Shown: positions 1 through 13,436 of the stretch, one piece after another
Layout of the letters: every line of letters starts with the position of its first letter
How positions within the stretch are numbered: position 1 is the first letter of the stretch
Assembly: GCA_024734555.1 (NCBI GenBank)
Contig: JANPWX010000038.1
Coordinates: 3,544,758-3,608,757, forward strand
DNA: 64,000 nt
Source of the DNA: Trochalopteron elliotii
Taxonomy: Eukaryota; Chordata; Aves; Passeriformes; Leiothrichidae
Reading direction: 5' to 3'
Translations under genes and position numbers: made by a program
The notes under the pieces: model-generated
What the model was told of the DNA's origin: nothing
Seen by the model: the letters and a program-made list of their open reading frames with translations, nothing else
The model's database searches: none

Positions 1-984
1 CAGTGCATTAAGGGTCAGATGAACAGAAACAGCTATAGCAGACTACTATATAACAGACTCTATTTCTGTATAACAGAAATAGCTTGGTAGCTACAGCCTC
101 CTAGGAATAGAGAGATACATTCTTGACTTCAGTTACCTTACTACATTGCTGTTGGTGTTTGTGGGCTTGTGATCACATCTCAGGTGATTTCAGAGGATGC
201 TCTGTTGCACTTCTGAGACTCTTTTAACCTCACTTGGAAGATAGGAACCTAGTCCAGTCTTGTCTTTGAGCTGCATATCCAGATTTCCAGAAAGGTAGGC
301 TGCAGGGAGACTATACATGCAGATGGGTTAGTACAGAAGCCCTGCTGGACGTGTCAGTTCTGAACCTGAGTTTCCATGCCTCGAATACTTTTCATAGCCA
401 GGTTTCAATTCTGCTGTATAGAAAACATGTTTCTATCCCTTTCTGTCTGCTGTCAAACTAGACCCAAAGTGAGCATTGCTGCGGAGGACCTGAGACAAAA
501 CCTGTGAGTCATTGGAGGTTCCTCAGCAAACCACTCAGTATTCTCTTAAGTGCTTGAGAAAATGTAATTAATCTGATATACAATATGACAAATTTTTACT
601 GTAATCCCAGACCACAGCTGGTGTCCAGAGAGCTACTTGGATGTCATTGCATAAAAGGTCTTGTCTTCACATGGTATGTGAACTGAGAACTACATTTTGG
701 GTATATGCATGGGCATTTGAATCTTAAAATATGTGGAACTGCTTTGTTATACTGAAATTAGGTAATCTCTGGGATCTGGTGAAAATAAGTGTTATGGATT
801 TTTTGTCCCTTTCAGTATTTGTGTGTTTGGGGGCTGGTATGGGTGTGTGAGAGAGAGGCAGAAAATAAGTTGCAAGTGCCATGCTTTGAAAAATAAAGGA
901 TAGTTTAAAAGACATATTTAAGAATCAGCATTTTTTTAATTCATGGTTTTTTATATCTGTTAATTTTTAGCCACGTTTAATAAA

Positions 985-1080
985 TTAGACACCGTCCTGG
1001 ACAAGTGTAGGTGGCTTTGCAGAGTTGGACAAGATGACCTCCAGAGGGATCCCTTCCAACCTCAACCCTTCATCTGAATC
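985..1080 (+). mobile_element. CR1 LINE fragment, 3' end
   Basis: The stretch contains GTTGGACAAGATGACCTCC followed by a CCCTTCCAACCTCAACCC block, which is the usual end of avian CR1 elements in sense orientation. Only about 100 bp remain and the terminal ATTCTATGA-type repeat is not clear. It is a dead, truncated copy inside the intron. Confidence 0.6.
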
Positions 1081-4000
1081 ACCTGAACTTCCTCCTCCTT
1101 TTTCTGCTGTAGTGGTACCCACATATGTTTGCTTTATACTTTGAGGAAAACTATAAAAGCCAGATTTTTTTTATGAGCTGCAACAAAGGAATTTGCTTTT
1201 AGTCAAACTATGGTTGGGATCTGGACATGGAGGTTAGTGAAGCTGAAGTAAACTTCATCTAATCTGCAGACCTTTGGAACAAGTGAACGTGAGATGTGAT
1301 CAGAGTTAAGCCCATATTGGGAAGCATTTGCCACATCACCAGAAGTGCTGTATGGAAACAATTCCATTTCTCTTATCCAAGCAGGACTCTGAGGAGTCTT
1401 TTTCCAGCTCTTTCACCTTTCTGTGATTCAAAACCAACTATACATATTTTGAGTTTGTATGATTGTTTGATTTGCTGTAAAATTCGGGGTGGATATGATG
1501 AGTTTGGTTGATAAAAGTCAGAGGAAGGAGGTAGCTTGAGATATAGGAATTACATTATCTCCTTGAACACTGAGCTTTGTAACTCTTAAAAGTAGTTATC
1601 TCTGTAATATGAGAGCACTGTTGAGAGAAGCCTACAAGAATATAATATAATATATTCTTGCAGTTGTCCAGTTGTATACAGAAGTTGCATACTGGCTAGC
1701 ATTTATGAAAATTAAAATTGAGAATATCTCCATGCCTGTCCTCTTCTGGCAAAGGAGGGAGTTAGAATAATGTGACACTGCTAGGGCTGTGCAATTAAGC
1801 AATGCCTTAGCTGATATGCAGTGACTTGTGTCCCCAGAAATCAGGTTTCTAAATGGCTCCATGAAATATTCTACCACTCGCTTCAGAAACCCACCACATG
1901 GGAAGCTGGAAATGTGCCTGATCTGTTACATTTTTGTTTTCATCATGAAGTTCTTTGGATTTTCAAAAAAAGCATCTGGACTAGACTGATGATGAGAACT
2001 GGATTTGAGGATAGCTACCTCTTCCAGATTTGGGACAGACAAGCATTGCTGGAGAAATATGACCACTTCTGTTATGTTCACATGTCCCAGAAAGTATCTT
2101 TATTCATTAACTTTATTTGGCAAGTTGTCCAAAGGTAAATAAGTATGTCTGGTTTTGCAGTCAAGCCTTTGCTTCTGAATTGCTTTTTGTGCCTGATAAT
2201 ACTCAGAAGTTTGAGACAAGAGAACAACTTTCAGTCTATACATACAGCGAAACGATAGTACTTTTATCATTATAGTAATAAGTGGAATATATGTATCTCT
2301 TCTTTCTCTAGTTTTACTTTATTACATATTCTTTCAAGAAGAGTTTGTGGTGGGTTCGTCCCATGGTTTGATGTGTGATATTTGTTCTTTCAACAGTTTT
2401 ATCATTTTAGTATTCAAACCACTACCAGTTTGCTTTTTAGGATGCTTTAAAAGAATATCCTATTAACAATGAATTGCTTACGAAAGATGTTGCAATAAGT
2501 AATACTTTATAATTTGGAGTCTTTGTTGACATACTATCTTCAACCATTTCCACACACTTTATTCATAGGTTGTTATGATTTTGTGTTTTTGCTGTTGAAA
2601 TGTTGTCTATAAGATTGCACAGTGGCAGGAAAGGACTGCTAACCATATCATTAAACTTACATTTGTTTTCAGGTGAAGTTATTTAAACACAGGCATAGCT
2701 TGGGTATTTAATATGAGTACATTTTAATGAAACTGTTGAAAGAACAAATTTCACGTGCAGAAAACCACAGAATAATAATAGAGTAGTTTTCCACTGTACT
2801 TGCAAACTCAAATAGTTTTTTCCCCTAGGGTCCTTGAACTTAACCTTGATATTATTTAAACAGGACATTGCCAGGGCCACTAACTCTAGCAAGTTGTTTC
2901 ATAAGCAGTAGAACTAATGAAGCAATTTGTTATCTTTGTTTTCTTTCTTCCTTGCTTTTTCCTTGTCATCCCACATGCTCTCTGTGGCTCAGTCCTGCTG
3001 TGTGTCCCATGCCTGTTGTCTTTTGTGCAAATGGCAGCCTGCAGCATGGCTGGTGGAAGACTGAGGACTAATTTTCTAGCTGTGGCCCTTTCAAAATGAC
3101 TGGAAACTTCCTTTTCTCTTATGTGATTGCCAACTTGGGTTCTTCTGTAATGCCTTTTTCAACTTGAGTAGGAACATAGCTCCATTACTGTCAAGTATGA
3201 CAGTGCAGTGGGCAGATAGATCCTATACTTACAGAAAGAGTCCAAAAATAGGTAGTGGGAGGGACAGCACAGCTGTCTAAGGAAACAAGGGTGAAAATGC
3301 TGTGCTCCTCACAGCTGTTGTGTGTTTCAGTGGGTTTAATTTTGTTAAGAGGTTCCAAGAGAACGTACTCTAATAGCTTTCTTATTTCTCTGTTTTCCTC
3401 TGGCTTTGACCATCATTCATTCATTTTATTGGTGATTGCTTTCACAATCAGGGACAGGGTGACCTGAGCTTCCCTTGAGCCACTCTGTGCCTTGGCCAGG
3501 AGGAAAATTAACATCCTGAAGACATTAAAGTTTTGATATGCTGCTTTGTACACAGTTCCCATATCAAACATACTGCAGGTCTGAAGGATGTGAAGCATTC
3601 ACTGCTGCTGTCATGAGGAAATTTCTGGTCACCAGCTATATAAATCAGAGGTCTGACTGTGACTGGGAGTGGGTCTTGGAAGAAAGTATTTTGTTGTGGA
3701 AAATTAATGTGGAATTAGTGAACTTCCTTCTACATTTCTAATCATTCAAGAAAATTATAGTAGTAATTTCATCTTAAATCTGAAGACTTCATTTGGAATT
3801 TAAAATATTTCTATGTTAGTCAAACATTTACTTGGAGGCTCAGAAAAAGAAATAAGATGCAATGTTACACCTTCTGTTTGCCTTTTAAATGTACAGTACT
3901 TCAGCTTTTCTGTATATAAAATGTGATCAATCACAGCATGCATCATAGAACTATTGCATGACTTGATTAATTGTAGATGACTTTCAGATCCTTAAATGCT

Positions 4001-4516
4001 TTGCATAAGATATCTTAGGAATAGGTTATTGAATCCCTTCTCTCTTTAAAATGAATTGCTTTTTGTCTTGAGTAAGGACTTTGTATTACATTAGATGTTT
4101 TCACAATCCAAAATGTCATTCAGCAGTATAACAGAAGTTAAAAGAGTGTGATATGAAAGGGATTTCAGAGCAGGGAGTAAAGATAAAGTCCTATCTCCAA
4201 TTAAATTCATAAAAAATCTTTTCCTCTCCCATATTTTTTGTTACACAGCTAAGGAAATATTAACTTGGCCCTGCCCAAGGAAAAGAAGTTGCTGAAACTG
4301 CCAATCTCTCAAACCTTTCCGGTTGCCAGAGGTTTAGCCCAATGACCATCTGTTGAGTACAGCATAGTTCAAGGCTAACATCATACATCAATTTAGGGGG
4401 CTGGTGGGAAAGCACAGCATGTAACTCCTTGGTCATAAGAAGAAACAAAGAAAAATAAATGACATGCCTAATGTCCTTTCATCATATTTCTCCTATGTAG
4501 TCAGACAAACCCCATT

Positions 4517-4567
4517 CTTGTGATCCATTTTATCTTGTGATCCATTTTATCTTGTGATCCATTTTAG
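4517..4567. repeat. Tandem repeat, 17-bp unit, three copies
   Basis: The unit CTTGTGATCCATTTTAT occurs at 4517-4533 and 4534-4550 without change, and at 4551-4567 with the last base changed to G. It is a short local duplication inside the intron with no coding role that I can see. Confidence 0.9.
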
Positions 4568-7500
4568 TTTACAAACTCATTTCTCATATGGAATTCTGAT
4601 GCTGCATGGCTTCAAATCTTGTTGCTTTTTATTAGCTTGCCTTACTGTTACCAAAACATGAAATCTCACTGTTGCGTCCGTTGCTGAACAGATCATCAGG
4701 GTAGCGTTCAAGAGAAACAAGGTTATTTTTCATTTATTCTGCTGGTCAGAAATACATTTTATTTAATAGAAATATGACTGATTCCTAAAGATCCATCATG
4801 TTTGACTGTGACTTACAAACTTTAGGGTCATGGATTTGCAGGAACTACCAAAAACTAACCTAGTCAGGCAGTATGTTTCCAGAACGACATTATACATACC
4901 ACAATATATTATTGTTGTTGGTTTTGCATAAAGTTAGTTAAATATGTACCCAACCAAGATTCTGCTATCTAATGAAAGGAACAGACTGTACTAGACAATC
5001 TTACTCTATGATCCCTAACAGGAAAATGCTGGAAAACTGGGGGCTACACATAAATAAGTACATGTTTGTAGAAGACAAAAAGAGAATAAAGAGGTCTGTT
5101 CCTTATCATGTTTGATAGCACATTACACACAAGCATGAGTTTAACCAGAAATTGGTTCTCATGTTACTGTGGTTTCTCTCAAGCTAAGTGTTTTATACCT
5201 TATTTTAGATAATTTGATCACAAGCTTTATCCAGACAGAGAAGATGGTTCTAGAGGTACTGATAGTGTTTATTTTCCTGGAGTCCTAAAAGATACCAGTG
5301 TTTGGGAACAGTTAATAAAAGAATCAACAGATGATATAATGAAACTGTACTATTTGAAGAGAGAAAAAAAATTAAATCTGAGTGTAAATCTTTACAAGCG
5401 AAGCATAATTCCTGGTCTGGACACAGGCTGATGGCAAATTTCCAGTGAAATATTTTTGGTTTGTGTTTTGCAATGGAAAAAACTAAAACTTTAATTGAAA
5501 CCAAACCCTTTTGTTTCAGCAAGATCTGAAAGAGCCAAATAGAAAGGCATTTAAAACTGTATAACACCTAATAGGCTTGTGGTTGTGCCCCTGACAAAGG
5601 TGCAAGGACACCAGCTCAGGAGTCACCTGAGAGTAAAGTTTAATCCTTTTATGTCCTATAATCTCCAAGTCCTACCGTGTCCTCCTCTCTAGTTAAATAA
5701 TTGCATGTAATTTTTACACAATGACCAGTTCTCATGGGAGACACTGGGGGGATTGGTCTGGTTGTAGCACGGAAAAGCAGAACAAGATTGCTCTCCCTTT
5801 GTGTGTTGTCCTGGAGAGCTGTGAATGGTCTTTCATTCATCCTGTCACCAAACAACAACAACAAAAAGTCATTTTAGACATGGGAGCAGAAAATCACTTC
5901 CCCACCTCTTCAGGATTCTCATTGATATTCCAAAAGGAGGAGAGAGGAATGATCAAAAAACCCTGTAGCATCACATGTCTTGTGCCAAGCACTGCAGCCT
6001 TAGGTTTATTGAAACAATGTCTGTCTGATGTGGCAATTGCTGCAAGAGAAACGTAGCTACATCAGTAGTTCATTAGAAATGGCTTAACACAGGGCTGATT
6101 TCTACCCCAAACATTCTTTCAAAGCTCCCACCAGAAATGCGTGTATTCATCTGAGAGACACTTTGACCTGCAGTATTCTTTGATTTGTTGTATGAGTTGC
6201 CTACTTCTGTGTACAGACCGTTTTTTTGTGTTTCCCCCTTCTTCTGGACCATGATTGATGGTGTAAATAGTAATTTTCAGGGATGAGCCTTTTTTTTTTC
6301 CTGGTGACCATTCACTAATCACTATTTATTCATCCCTGTGTTTTGTTGGTAGGCCAGATGAATTTCTTTTTAATGACCTTCTTTCTCTTCATGTCAGAAG
6401 TCTCACCACAGATAGGTGACAGATACAAACCACATATGTAACAGTGTGCAGAACATGTAATCATTACCCAGTACATTTGCAAAGTTCTGAGAAATTTCAC
6501 TTTCAGAATAGTAAATGCATGCATTTCTCTGCCGTTCCTAGCATTACACATTCTGTGGAAGAAAAAACTTAAAGGAACATTCAAAATAAGAAGAATTTTG
6601 TTTAACTGATCATTTTGGAGCATCTTGCGTCTAAGCTTGTAGGGGGTTTCATCTCAATCTAACTCCTTTCATAGCTTCAGTCCTGAGTTTGCAAAGCCCT
6701 TAACAACAGTTCATTTGCCTTATTTAAGCATCTCTCTTTGAAGATTTGAGCAAAAATGACTGAATATTACAATGCAATCTGGCATTGTTTTAATATAAAA
6801 TTTATAAAAATCTTGTTGTTTAAAATACAGATATGGCGTCACATGCATTCTTATTTGTTATATTGGTACACTAGCCCACAGAAACACAGATTGTTTAATA
6901 GTTACATCTCTAATGATATAAAATGCCTAGCTGTTCACAATATTCAGTACCTAGAATGGGGATTATTCACATACTTTGTGCCTACTCTATTTAAGTATTG
7001 CCTCCCAGCTTTGTGGTCCTTCCTGTGCCGTGCACACCCCATGACTTGGGCAGATGCTGTGCCTCTAAAAAGAAAGTGAAGGAATTGGCATGTATTCATT
7101 GTTGTTCATCAAGCAGCTTTCAGGGCCCCAGCACATAGGAACTCCTTCTTTTCTCTGGTAAAGAAAGATTACACTGATTTACAAAGTTTTGTTTGGTATT
7201 CTGTAGGTAATTTGAATTGCTAAATTTTCTATCTTTAAAAGATGCTGCTTTAAAGTTCTGATGGAAATAAGGCTGATTAGAATTTCTTGGCTTAGGTGAC
7301 ACAGAAGGATCTCATCTTGTGATCATTCCTGCCTTCAGGAACTATGAATAAAAAGGAGCTGAATTACTAAATGGACTTGTCACCTGTTTTAGGAGTGAAG
7401 TAACTGACCTCAAATGTCAGTTTTGGAGAAGAGAGAGACTAGAAAGAATTTGGGTTATTTCTGTGTTGTATAAGGCACTTGCAAATCCTAGTATTAGGGA

Positions 7501-7876
7501 GTTTCAGATGTTCTGTCCCCTAATGTCTTTCCCCTTGCTTGTCTGGCACCCCAAGCCCCCATTTTGTCTGCAACACATTTCTGAAGCTCTTGCTGTAGGT
7601 GTTAAGGCTCTTTCTGATGTTTAGCCAGCCCTGCATGCTTTTGAGACAGCTGATCTCTAGTCATCACATCAGAGGTGGCTCTTCCTGCTTCTGCACTCAG
7701 TGCTGGAACTCTTGGCTGGCTTTCTGCACTGCAGATGTGGGAGAGGTTCACTAAGATGCTGGAAGCAGTGGAGACATATTTTTACATAAATACAGGTGAA
7801 CAGTGCGTGAAATACTGAAATTACATTGTTCCAGAGATTTCAGAAAAATAAATATTAATTTAAAAATAGTGGGATA

Positions 7877-8168
7877 TCATAGAATATCTATAATATATAT
7901 CTATCATAGAATATCTATAACTATAGAATGGTATGGGTTGGGCTGGAAGGAACCTTAAAGATCACGTAGTTCCAACCCCTCTGCCACTGGGTTTACTTCC
8001 ACTAGACCAGTTTACTCAAATCCCCATCAAACCTGGCCCTGGAATGGAGAACCCACAACCTCTCTGAGCAACATGTTTCAGTGCCTCACCACCCTCACAG
8101 TGAAGAACTTCTTCCTAATATATAAGTCTGCTCTCTTTCAGTTTAAAGCCATTACCCTGTCTCTTCTT
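7877..8168 (-). mobile_element. CR1 LINE fragment, 3' UTR, antisense to the gene
   Basis: Read on the - strand, this gives the classic CR1 3' region: a GGCTTTAAACTGAAAGAG block near 8150, then GAAGTTCTTCACTGTGAGGG near 8100, GTTGGAACTACGTGATCTT near 7965, and a terminal part ending in imperfect TAGAATATCTATA-type repeats at 7877-7925. The element is 5'-truncated, as most CR1 copies are, and has no coding capacity. Its terminal repeat has expanded into an AT-rich array of TCATAGAATATCTATAA units. Confidence 0.88.
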
Positions 8169-8277
8169 CAAATCTGGGAAATTACTGGTGTTTCTTTTGA
8201 AACATGTGTAATCACACCATTTGATTCTGTCTACTTATTCTGAATAAGAGAATATGAACTGGAACAGGAGTTAATAG

Positions 8278-8590
8278 TGTGCCCTCGTGTGAATGAAGGT
8301 CAAATGCATCCCAGGCTGGACTGGTGGGAGTGTAGCCACCCAGTTGAAGGAAGTGCCTCTCCCTGTTTGGTGCTGATAAGACTTCATCAGGAGTTCAGGA
8401 GTCCAGTGTTGGGCTTCTCAGTATGAGATAGATATTTATCTACTGGAGCAAGTCCAGCAGGGCTCACTATGATGATGGCATGGGGTAGACCACATGCTAT
8501 ATGAGGAAGGGAACTGTATTTTTTCACCTAAGATAAGGAAAATTGTATTAGGCCCATTCCAACTTAAATTACTACTCTGAGATTCTCTCA
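8278..8590 (+). mobile_element. Degraded CR1 LINE fragment, ORF2 3' part plus tail
   Basis: The sense strand keeps a worn CR1 ORF2 end: AATGCATCCCAGGCTGGA at about 8304, a GGAGCAAGTCCAGCAGGGC block near 8445, and a terminal AGGCCCATTCCAACTT block near 8551. Several internal deletions are evident because the spacing between blocks is shorter than in intact copies. It lies in the opposite orientation to the CR1 piece just to its left. Confidence 0.55.
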
Positions 8591-8629
8591 AGCTCAAGAT
8601 TTATATTTCCTTTTTCTTGATTATTACAA

Positions 8630-8770
8630 AAGAAAACAATGTATTATGATATTATATATTATAATATTAACAAAGAGTATTAATATTTATTTAACATATT
8701 TGTTGTTTGTTTTAATAAATAGTGGCTTCATATAAATACACTATATCCATATATTATGCATTTTATTTAA
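8630..8770. repeat. AT-rich low-complexity stretch
   Basis: Almost only A and T, with short imperfect palindromes such as ATTATATATTATAATATTAA. It is probably simple intronic sequence with no gene signal. Confidence 0.6.
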
Positions 8771-11700
8771 AAACTTATATAAAGCCTTTCATTCCAAGAA
8801 GGTCTCTCCTCTTTTTGTGAACAGAAGGTGATTTTATTTCCATGCAAAACATGACATTTAGCTGCATTGTAGGTGCTGGTGGGATGCCAATGGGCTCTTC
8901 CTGCAGCACTAGATGTGAAGTTGGGGGCATTTTTGCTCCCCACGAGAAAGAAGGGTTCCAGTTTCTCTGGGCACCTCTCCTTGGCAGGCTGAACACGGGT
9001 TGCACTGGGTGTTTCTTTAGCTGAAGCTCTGCCTGGCTGTATCCTACCAAGAGGATGAGTGCCTGACCTACAGTAAGTCCAAGTCTGTACCTGAATTAGG
9101 TTTCAGAGGATTTGGCTGTAGTAAATCTTTATTTAAAAATTCAGTGCCTATTTCTCCTTTAAATTTGAGTAGCATAAATCCAAAGTAGCTACATTTCCCC
9201 AAGTAAAATATTTTTATTCAATTTCCTTCCTTGCTTTCTTTCTTTTTAAAAGGAAAAATAATTGAATCCTGAATGTTTCGATCTGAACTCTACAAATATT
9301 GCTTTGGTCTCTAAGTCAGTGAACTTTGTGACAACATTCCTTGTAAAGGTTAAAGCCTTTCTAGACAAGTGATTAACAACTGCGATAAGCCCTTCTATGA
9401 GACATGAGTTTTGCAGCCTGATGTGTGGTATCTCTGTCTGAGTCTGTAATTGTCTAAATATAAAGAGATAAAAGGGAAAGGGATTGCCAAACTGCACTGT
9501 ATAAGGTAAAGCGAGTCAGAGGGAAAATGCTTATAATTTTTCTTCTTCCTTTTACGTTCCTGGCTTGTTCTTATCTTTAGCCAGAAGATGCTAACATAAT
9601 TTCCTCTCTATAAATTGGCTTGCACATGATACAAAAACATGACACGAACTTTCTTTTCCAGCTTAATAGAGGTTTTGATGCTTCAGTGTTTGGATATTTA
9701 AGAATCCTGATTTAATCTCAGAACTGTTAAAATTATTTTACCAAGTCAGTGAGTATGCACATTGCCTCAATGACCCTTCTTTATTAACTAAGCAGCAATA
9801 TTTAAGATGGAAATTTGGATTTAATTAGAACAACCAATGTTTGCAAAGTGATGATAACAGTGCTTTTTTTGAGCTAGCATGTCTACCTCTTTCATTGCCT
9901 TTCTAGTCCTGTTAGAAGTGTGACTGGCCCATGGATTTTAACAAGACCATGCCTATTGAAGCAGATTCAGAAAGCAGTTGTTCCCTTCTTCAATAGTAAA
10001 TGAGTACCAGAAAAAAACCCCACAGTCTTAAAAGCTTTCATGAAGTTTTTAACAGTGATTCAGATTATTAGTGATTCACCTGCTCATAAATGAAATATGA
10101 AACTTGTTTCTGTTGCTCCCATTGCTGTACTATCTGGGTAAATCATGTGAAATAAAATGATAGTGACTGGCATAAAGTCCCATAACTTCATGAAAGGAAG
10201 CAAGAAAGTCAGTGGATTGCTGCTGTTTTTTCCTGTTCAGCAAGCTCCCGATTTTGAGATTTAGTTATTTTATTTGCAATCTAGCTATCTAATTAATTGA
10301 ACAGGTGTGTCCTGAAAACACATTTTAGAGCTCACACAGAAAGTTGTGAGGCTCTCCCACTTTGGCAATCAAATAGTTAATCACGGATGGGAACTTCAGC
10401 CCCACAGGTGGTCATTTAAGTGAACATTTAACAGATAGAACATCATATGGGAGGCCACATTAAAAAAATTCCCTGTGCTTCACACGGGTTTTGCCACCAG
10501 GTATCCCTGAACAGACCTTTCAGAGACTGCTTGGTGCCACAGTGGATAATTAGAGCTGATTTTAGTGTGAGCTTGTCAGGCTCTGGAGTGTTTTTGTGTC
10601 TGGGTGTGACAGGCTATCAGATGTCTCCAAGGGGCTTTGGCTGGCTGAAGACTTCAGTTTCGTAGGGGCAATGCAGCTGCTCAGTGATTGCCTGGTCTTA
10701 TCAAGAAGTGCTGTTAATGCAGTTTTGAAAAGCACTGCAGGATGAGCAGAAAGATCGTGTGGGTCATGGGTAGCTAGGTAAATCCTCAGAATAGGCATTG
10801 TGCGGCTTAGTCTAGGATTGCAGTGTTTTGCGTTTGTCCTTGCCCAAAGCGTCCAAAGCAGCAGGCAGGTTTAAAAGTGCCCACAGGAGTCCCAAATGTC
10901 ATTTTCTATTAAGCAGGAAACAGCATTGTTTTAAATGCAGGTTTTCTCAGAGCTGGTGTTTGTGCTGGTGCAAGAAGAAAGCACCTCCACTTCCAGGGCT
11001 GATTGACTCTTTTGTGAGGGGTTGGATAAGCCCTGAAAATTTGCATATTGACAAACTGAACTTAGAGTGTCCTTCTAGGACCTAAATGGCAAGCAAAACA
11101 TAGCTTTCCTAATTGCTCCTTTTCTCTGGGACTGCTTCTGAGTGGCCTTTATTCCTTACAACCATCTGTTAGCTTGTTAAGCACAGGAAGCTGACACCTG
11201 CAGACAGCACCCAAAATCAGCCAGCTTGAGCCTTAGTCTGGTGCAACTGCAGTGGGCTGCCCTGAGGCTTCACAAGGTCCGCAGTGTGGCAAGTGCAGAG
11301 GGACCAGCTCCTTACTGCAGCACCTGCCATGGCCAGCAGGCAACAATCTGAGCAAAGGTACTGCCAAAGGTTCTTCCTCCTGGAAGAAAAAGAGATTTGC
11401 AAAAATATACTTAAGCCTGGTGTGTTCCCCACTGGTTGTTGTCAAATGGAGATGTATGGGAACTTTGCCATGCAGCACTTACATGTAAATTCATCCCATT
11501 GTCACCACATGGCCAAGACTTGAGGTTCTAAGAGCCATCAAAAGTAATATCTTAGCTTTCCTTTCCAAGGAAAAAAAACCTAATCAGATTAGCAGGTAGT
11601 ATGTAAATTATTATCTGGGAAGTATGTTAATGCTAGAATAGTTTACAGTAATCTGGTATACCTCCTATTTACAAAGAAACGTTACAAAAAAGTGGAGACT

Positions 11701-13324
11701 TTTTGGAAATTATTTCAGTATGTTTATTGAACAACTGAACTTGATTCCTAAGAGAATGTCATTGCAGACCAGCAACACCATGGTATTGGCCTGACAGGCA
11801 AATACACCGATGTATGGTGCAGTTCACAGAAAGTGATTTGTTGTGTTATCAGGCGTCAATTTCTTTTAATTTGACTACCCCATGTATCTATGAAGTATCA
11901 TTGCAGCAGTAAAACTGCAAATTAGACTAACTAAAGGTCTTAAGGGACCTGGTCAGGTTTGTCACTGAGATTTCCTGGCTGTCAGCTCTAAAATTCAACA
12001 ATTTGACAACACAGCAAGGCTGAAAAAATTCTAGATTCAACAGCTGAATATTCTGCATTGCTAGTAGTGTCATTGCATGCATTAAGTTCAATTCTGCATG
12101 AGTGGGTAAACCCCAAGAAACTAGGGAAATATCTGGGATCACTGTTGACACTATAGCAGCAAGCTGCATTTTAGCTCATTACCTTCAAGTGAGCTCCAGT
12201 ACGTCTCTGTGAGCGGCTATGTGAGCACAGTAGCTTGAGTCTATGCCTGTTGCACTTGCAGTCTTTTTTGGAATATAGACACAGTCACTGTCTTGCAACC
12301 ATGTGTACATCTATGAAATTATTAATAATGAATTTTTGCTTCTTAGGAGAGTTGTGTTGAGAGGACTTGAAAAAAAAATTGGAAATGAAAATTAGTCAAT
12401 ATTGACAGAAACTGTAATCCATTATTTAGATTGAGAGTATAGCAAATTTGAACCAGTATCAATTCCCCCAGTAAAAGCCCTCTCAGCATGTAGAGCACTG
12501 CCTACTAAAAAATCTTCCCTCAAGTGAAGAGTTGGTTTTTCACATACCTGATCATGCCAAGTAATCATACTTGATTATCTCTAAAAATTCTTACTCAGCT
12601 CTTTTAGTCAAATTATTCTCTCTGGAAATGGGAGCTCTGTGATGAAATTGATAGAGTTTGGCTATTGAATTCTAGTAGATCCATTTAAGCAATGCTGAGT
12701 CTTTGATGAACACTCACTCCTAAGGATTTACAGAAACCTGAGTTTGAAAACTTGCAGGCAGAATTCTCACTTCCAGTAAATCAAACATTTTGTGACAGGG
12801 TGGGATAGCTGGAGATTAAACATGCTTCCCCCTGAGTTGTGTTTAGTAGTGAAGATCAATCTGTTTAATAATTTGGGGATTAAATAGTAGCATTATAAGA
12901 AGAGAAGAAAGCATAAAGAGGAAATCATCCCATCATACAGCATTTTGACAGGATTAAAGGCTCAGAGCAAAAGGAGGAAATAAATGTATTAGCTCAGTAG
13001 GTTCTGCATACATCAAGCTTTGGGGAAGCAATGTTGGGGATATGCAGAGGTTGGATGTTCACCCTTTTGTTACTTGTGGCAGTATTAAGCTTTCATTTGG
13101 ATTCACAGACTACTAAGGCTTCCCTAGGAGAGCACTGTCCAGTGAATGAAATTCTCATCCAGCTGACTACCTTTCATTTTTTCAGTCCTGTCACAGCTTA
13201 ATCTCTTCTGTTTGTTTGTTGCTACCAGATGTGGACTGCTGGGCTTGCCTCTTGCCCAGTGTCATTTCACACATCTGGGAATGCTGTGGTTTGGGGAATG
13301 ATGAGCTGCACTCTTTTCTTCCAG

Positions 13325-13436
13325 TTTCGCCTGGTGGTAAAGACAGCCCTGAAGCTGCTGCTGGTGTTTGTGGAGTACACAGAATCCAACGCACCGCTTT
13401 TGATCCAGGCAGTATCTACCGTGGATGAAAAGAGAG
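13325..13436 (+). CDS. FHOD3: FHOD3 exon, FH3/armadillo region (FRLVVK exon)
   Basis: This 112-nt exon is bounded by a pyrimidine-rich acceptor ending CAG at 13322-13324 and a consensus donor GTGAGT at 13437. It starts in phase 0 and ends with one base of a split Gly codon. The product reads [20 protein letters not shown], continuing to [10 protein letters not shown] and STVDEKR. This is a helical armadillo-type piece of the FH3 domain, around residue 200 of FHOD proteins. In diaphanous-type formins the FH3 region binds the C-terminal DAD and holds the protein autoinhibited. The upstream open frame running from 13229 is intronic read-through and not a start. The first base of the next exon completes GGA and the frame continues. 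Confidence 0.96.

Larger units (their letters stand above)
1..13324 (+). other. FHOD3: Intron (3' part) upstream of the first visible FHOD3 exon
   Basis: No exon was found here. The preceding FH3 exon, which in FHOD proteins ends just before FRLVVK, was looked for and not seen, so it should lie further upstream. Contents are AT-rich unique sequence, a short CR1 piece near 985-1080, two CR1 pieces facing each other at 7877-8590, an AT-rich stretch around 8630-8770, and a three-copy 17-bp tandem repeat at 4517-4567. Open frames on both strands are short, lack splice context and resemble no family I know. The intron ends in a pyrimidine-rich tract and CAG at 13322-13324. Confidence 0.8.

Noticed and set aside
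2341..2400. GTGGTGGGTTCGTCCC resembling the start of an avian LTR
   Set aside because: The match stops after about 12 bases, with no paired end or target duplication.
11217..11523. Overlapping open frames on both strands near 11.3 kb
   Set aside because: Locally GC-richer intron gives several overlapping frames; none resembles a protein family or has splice support.
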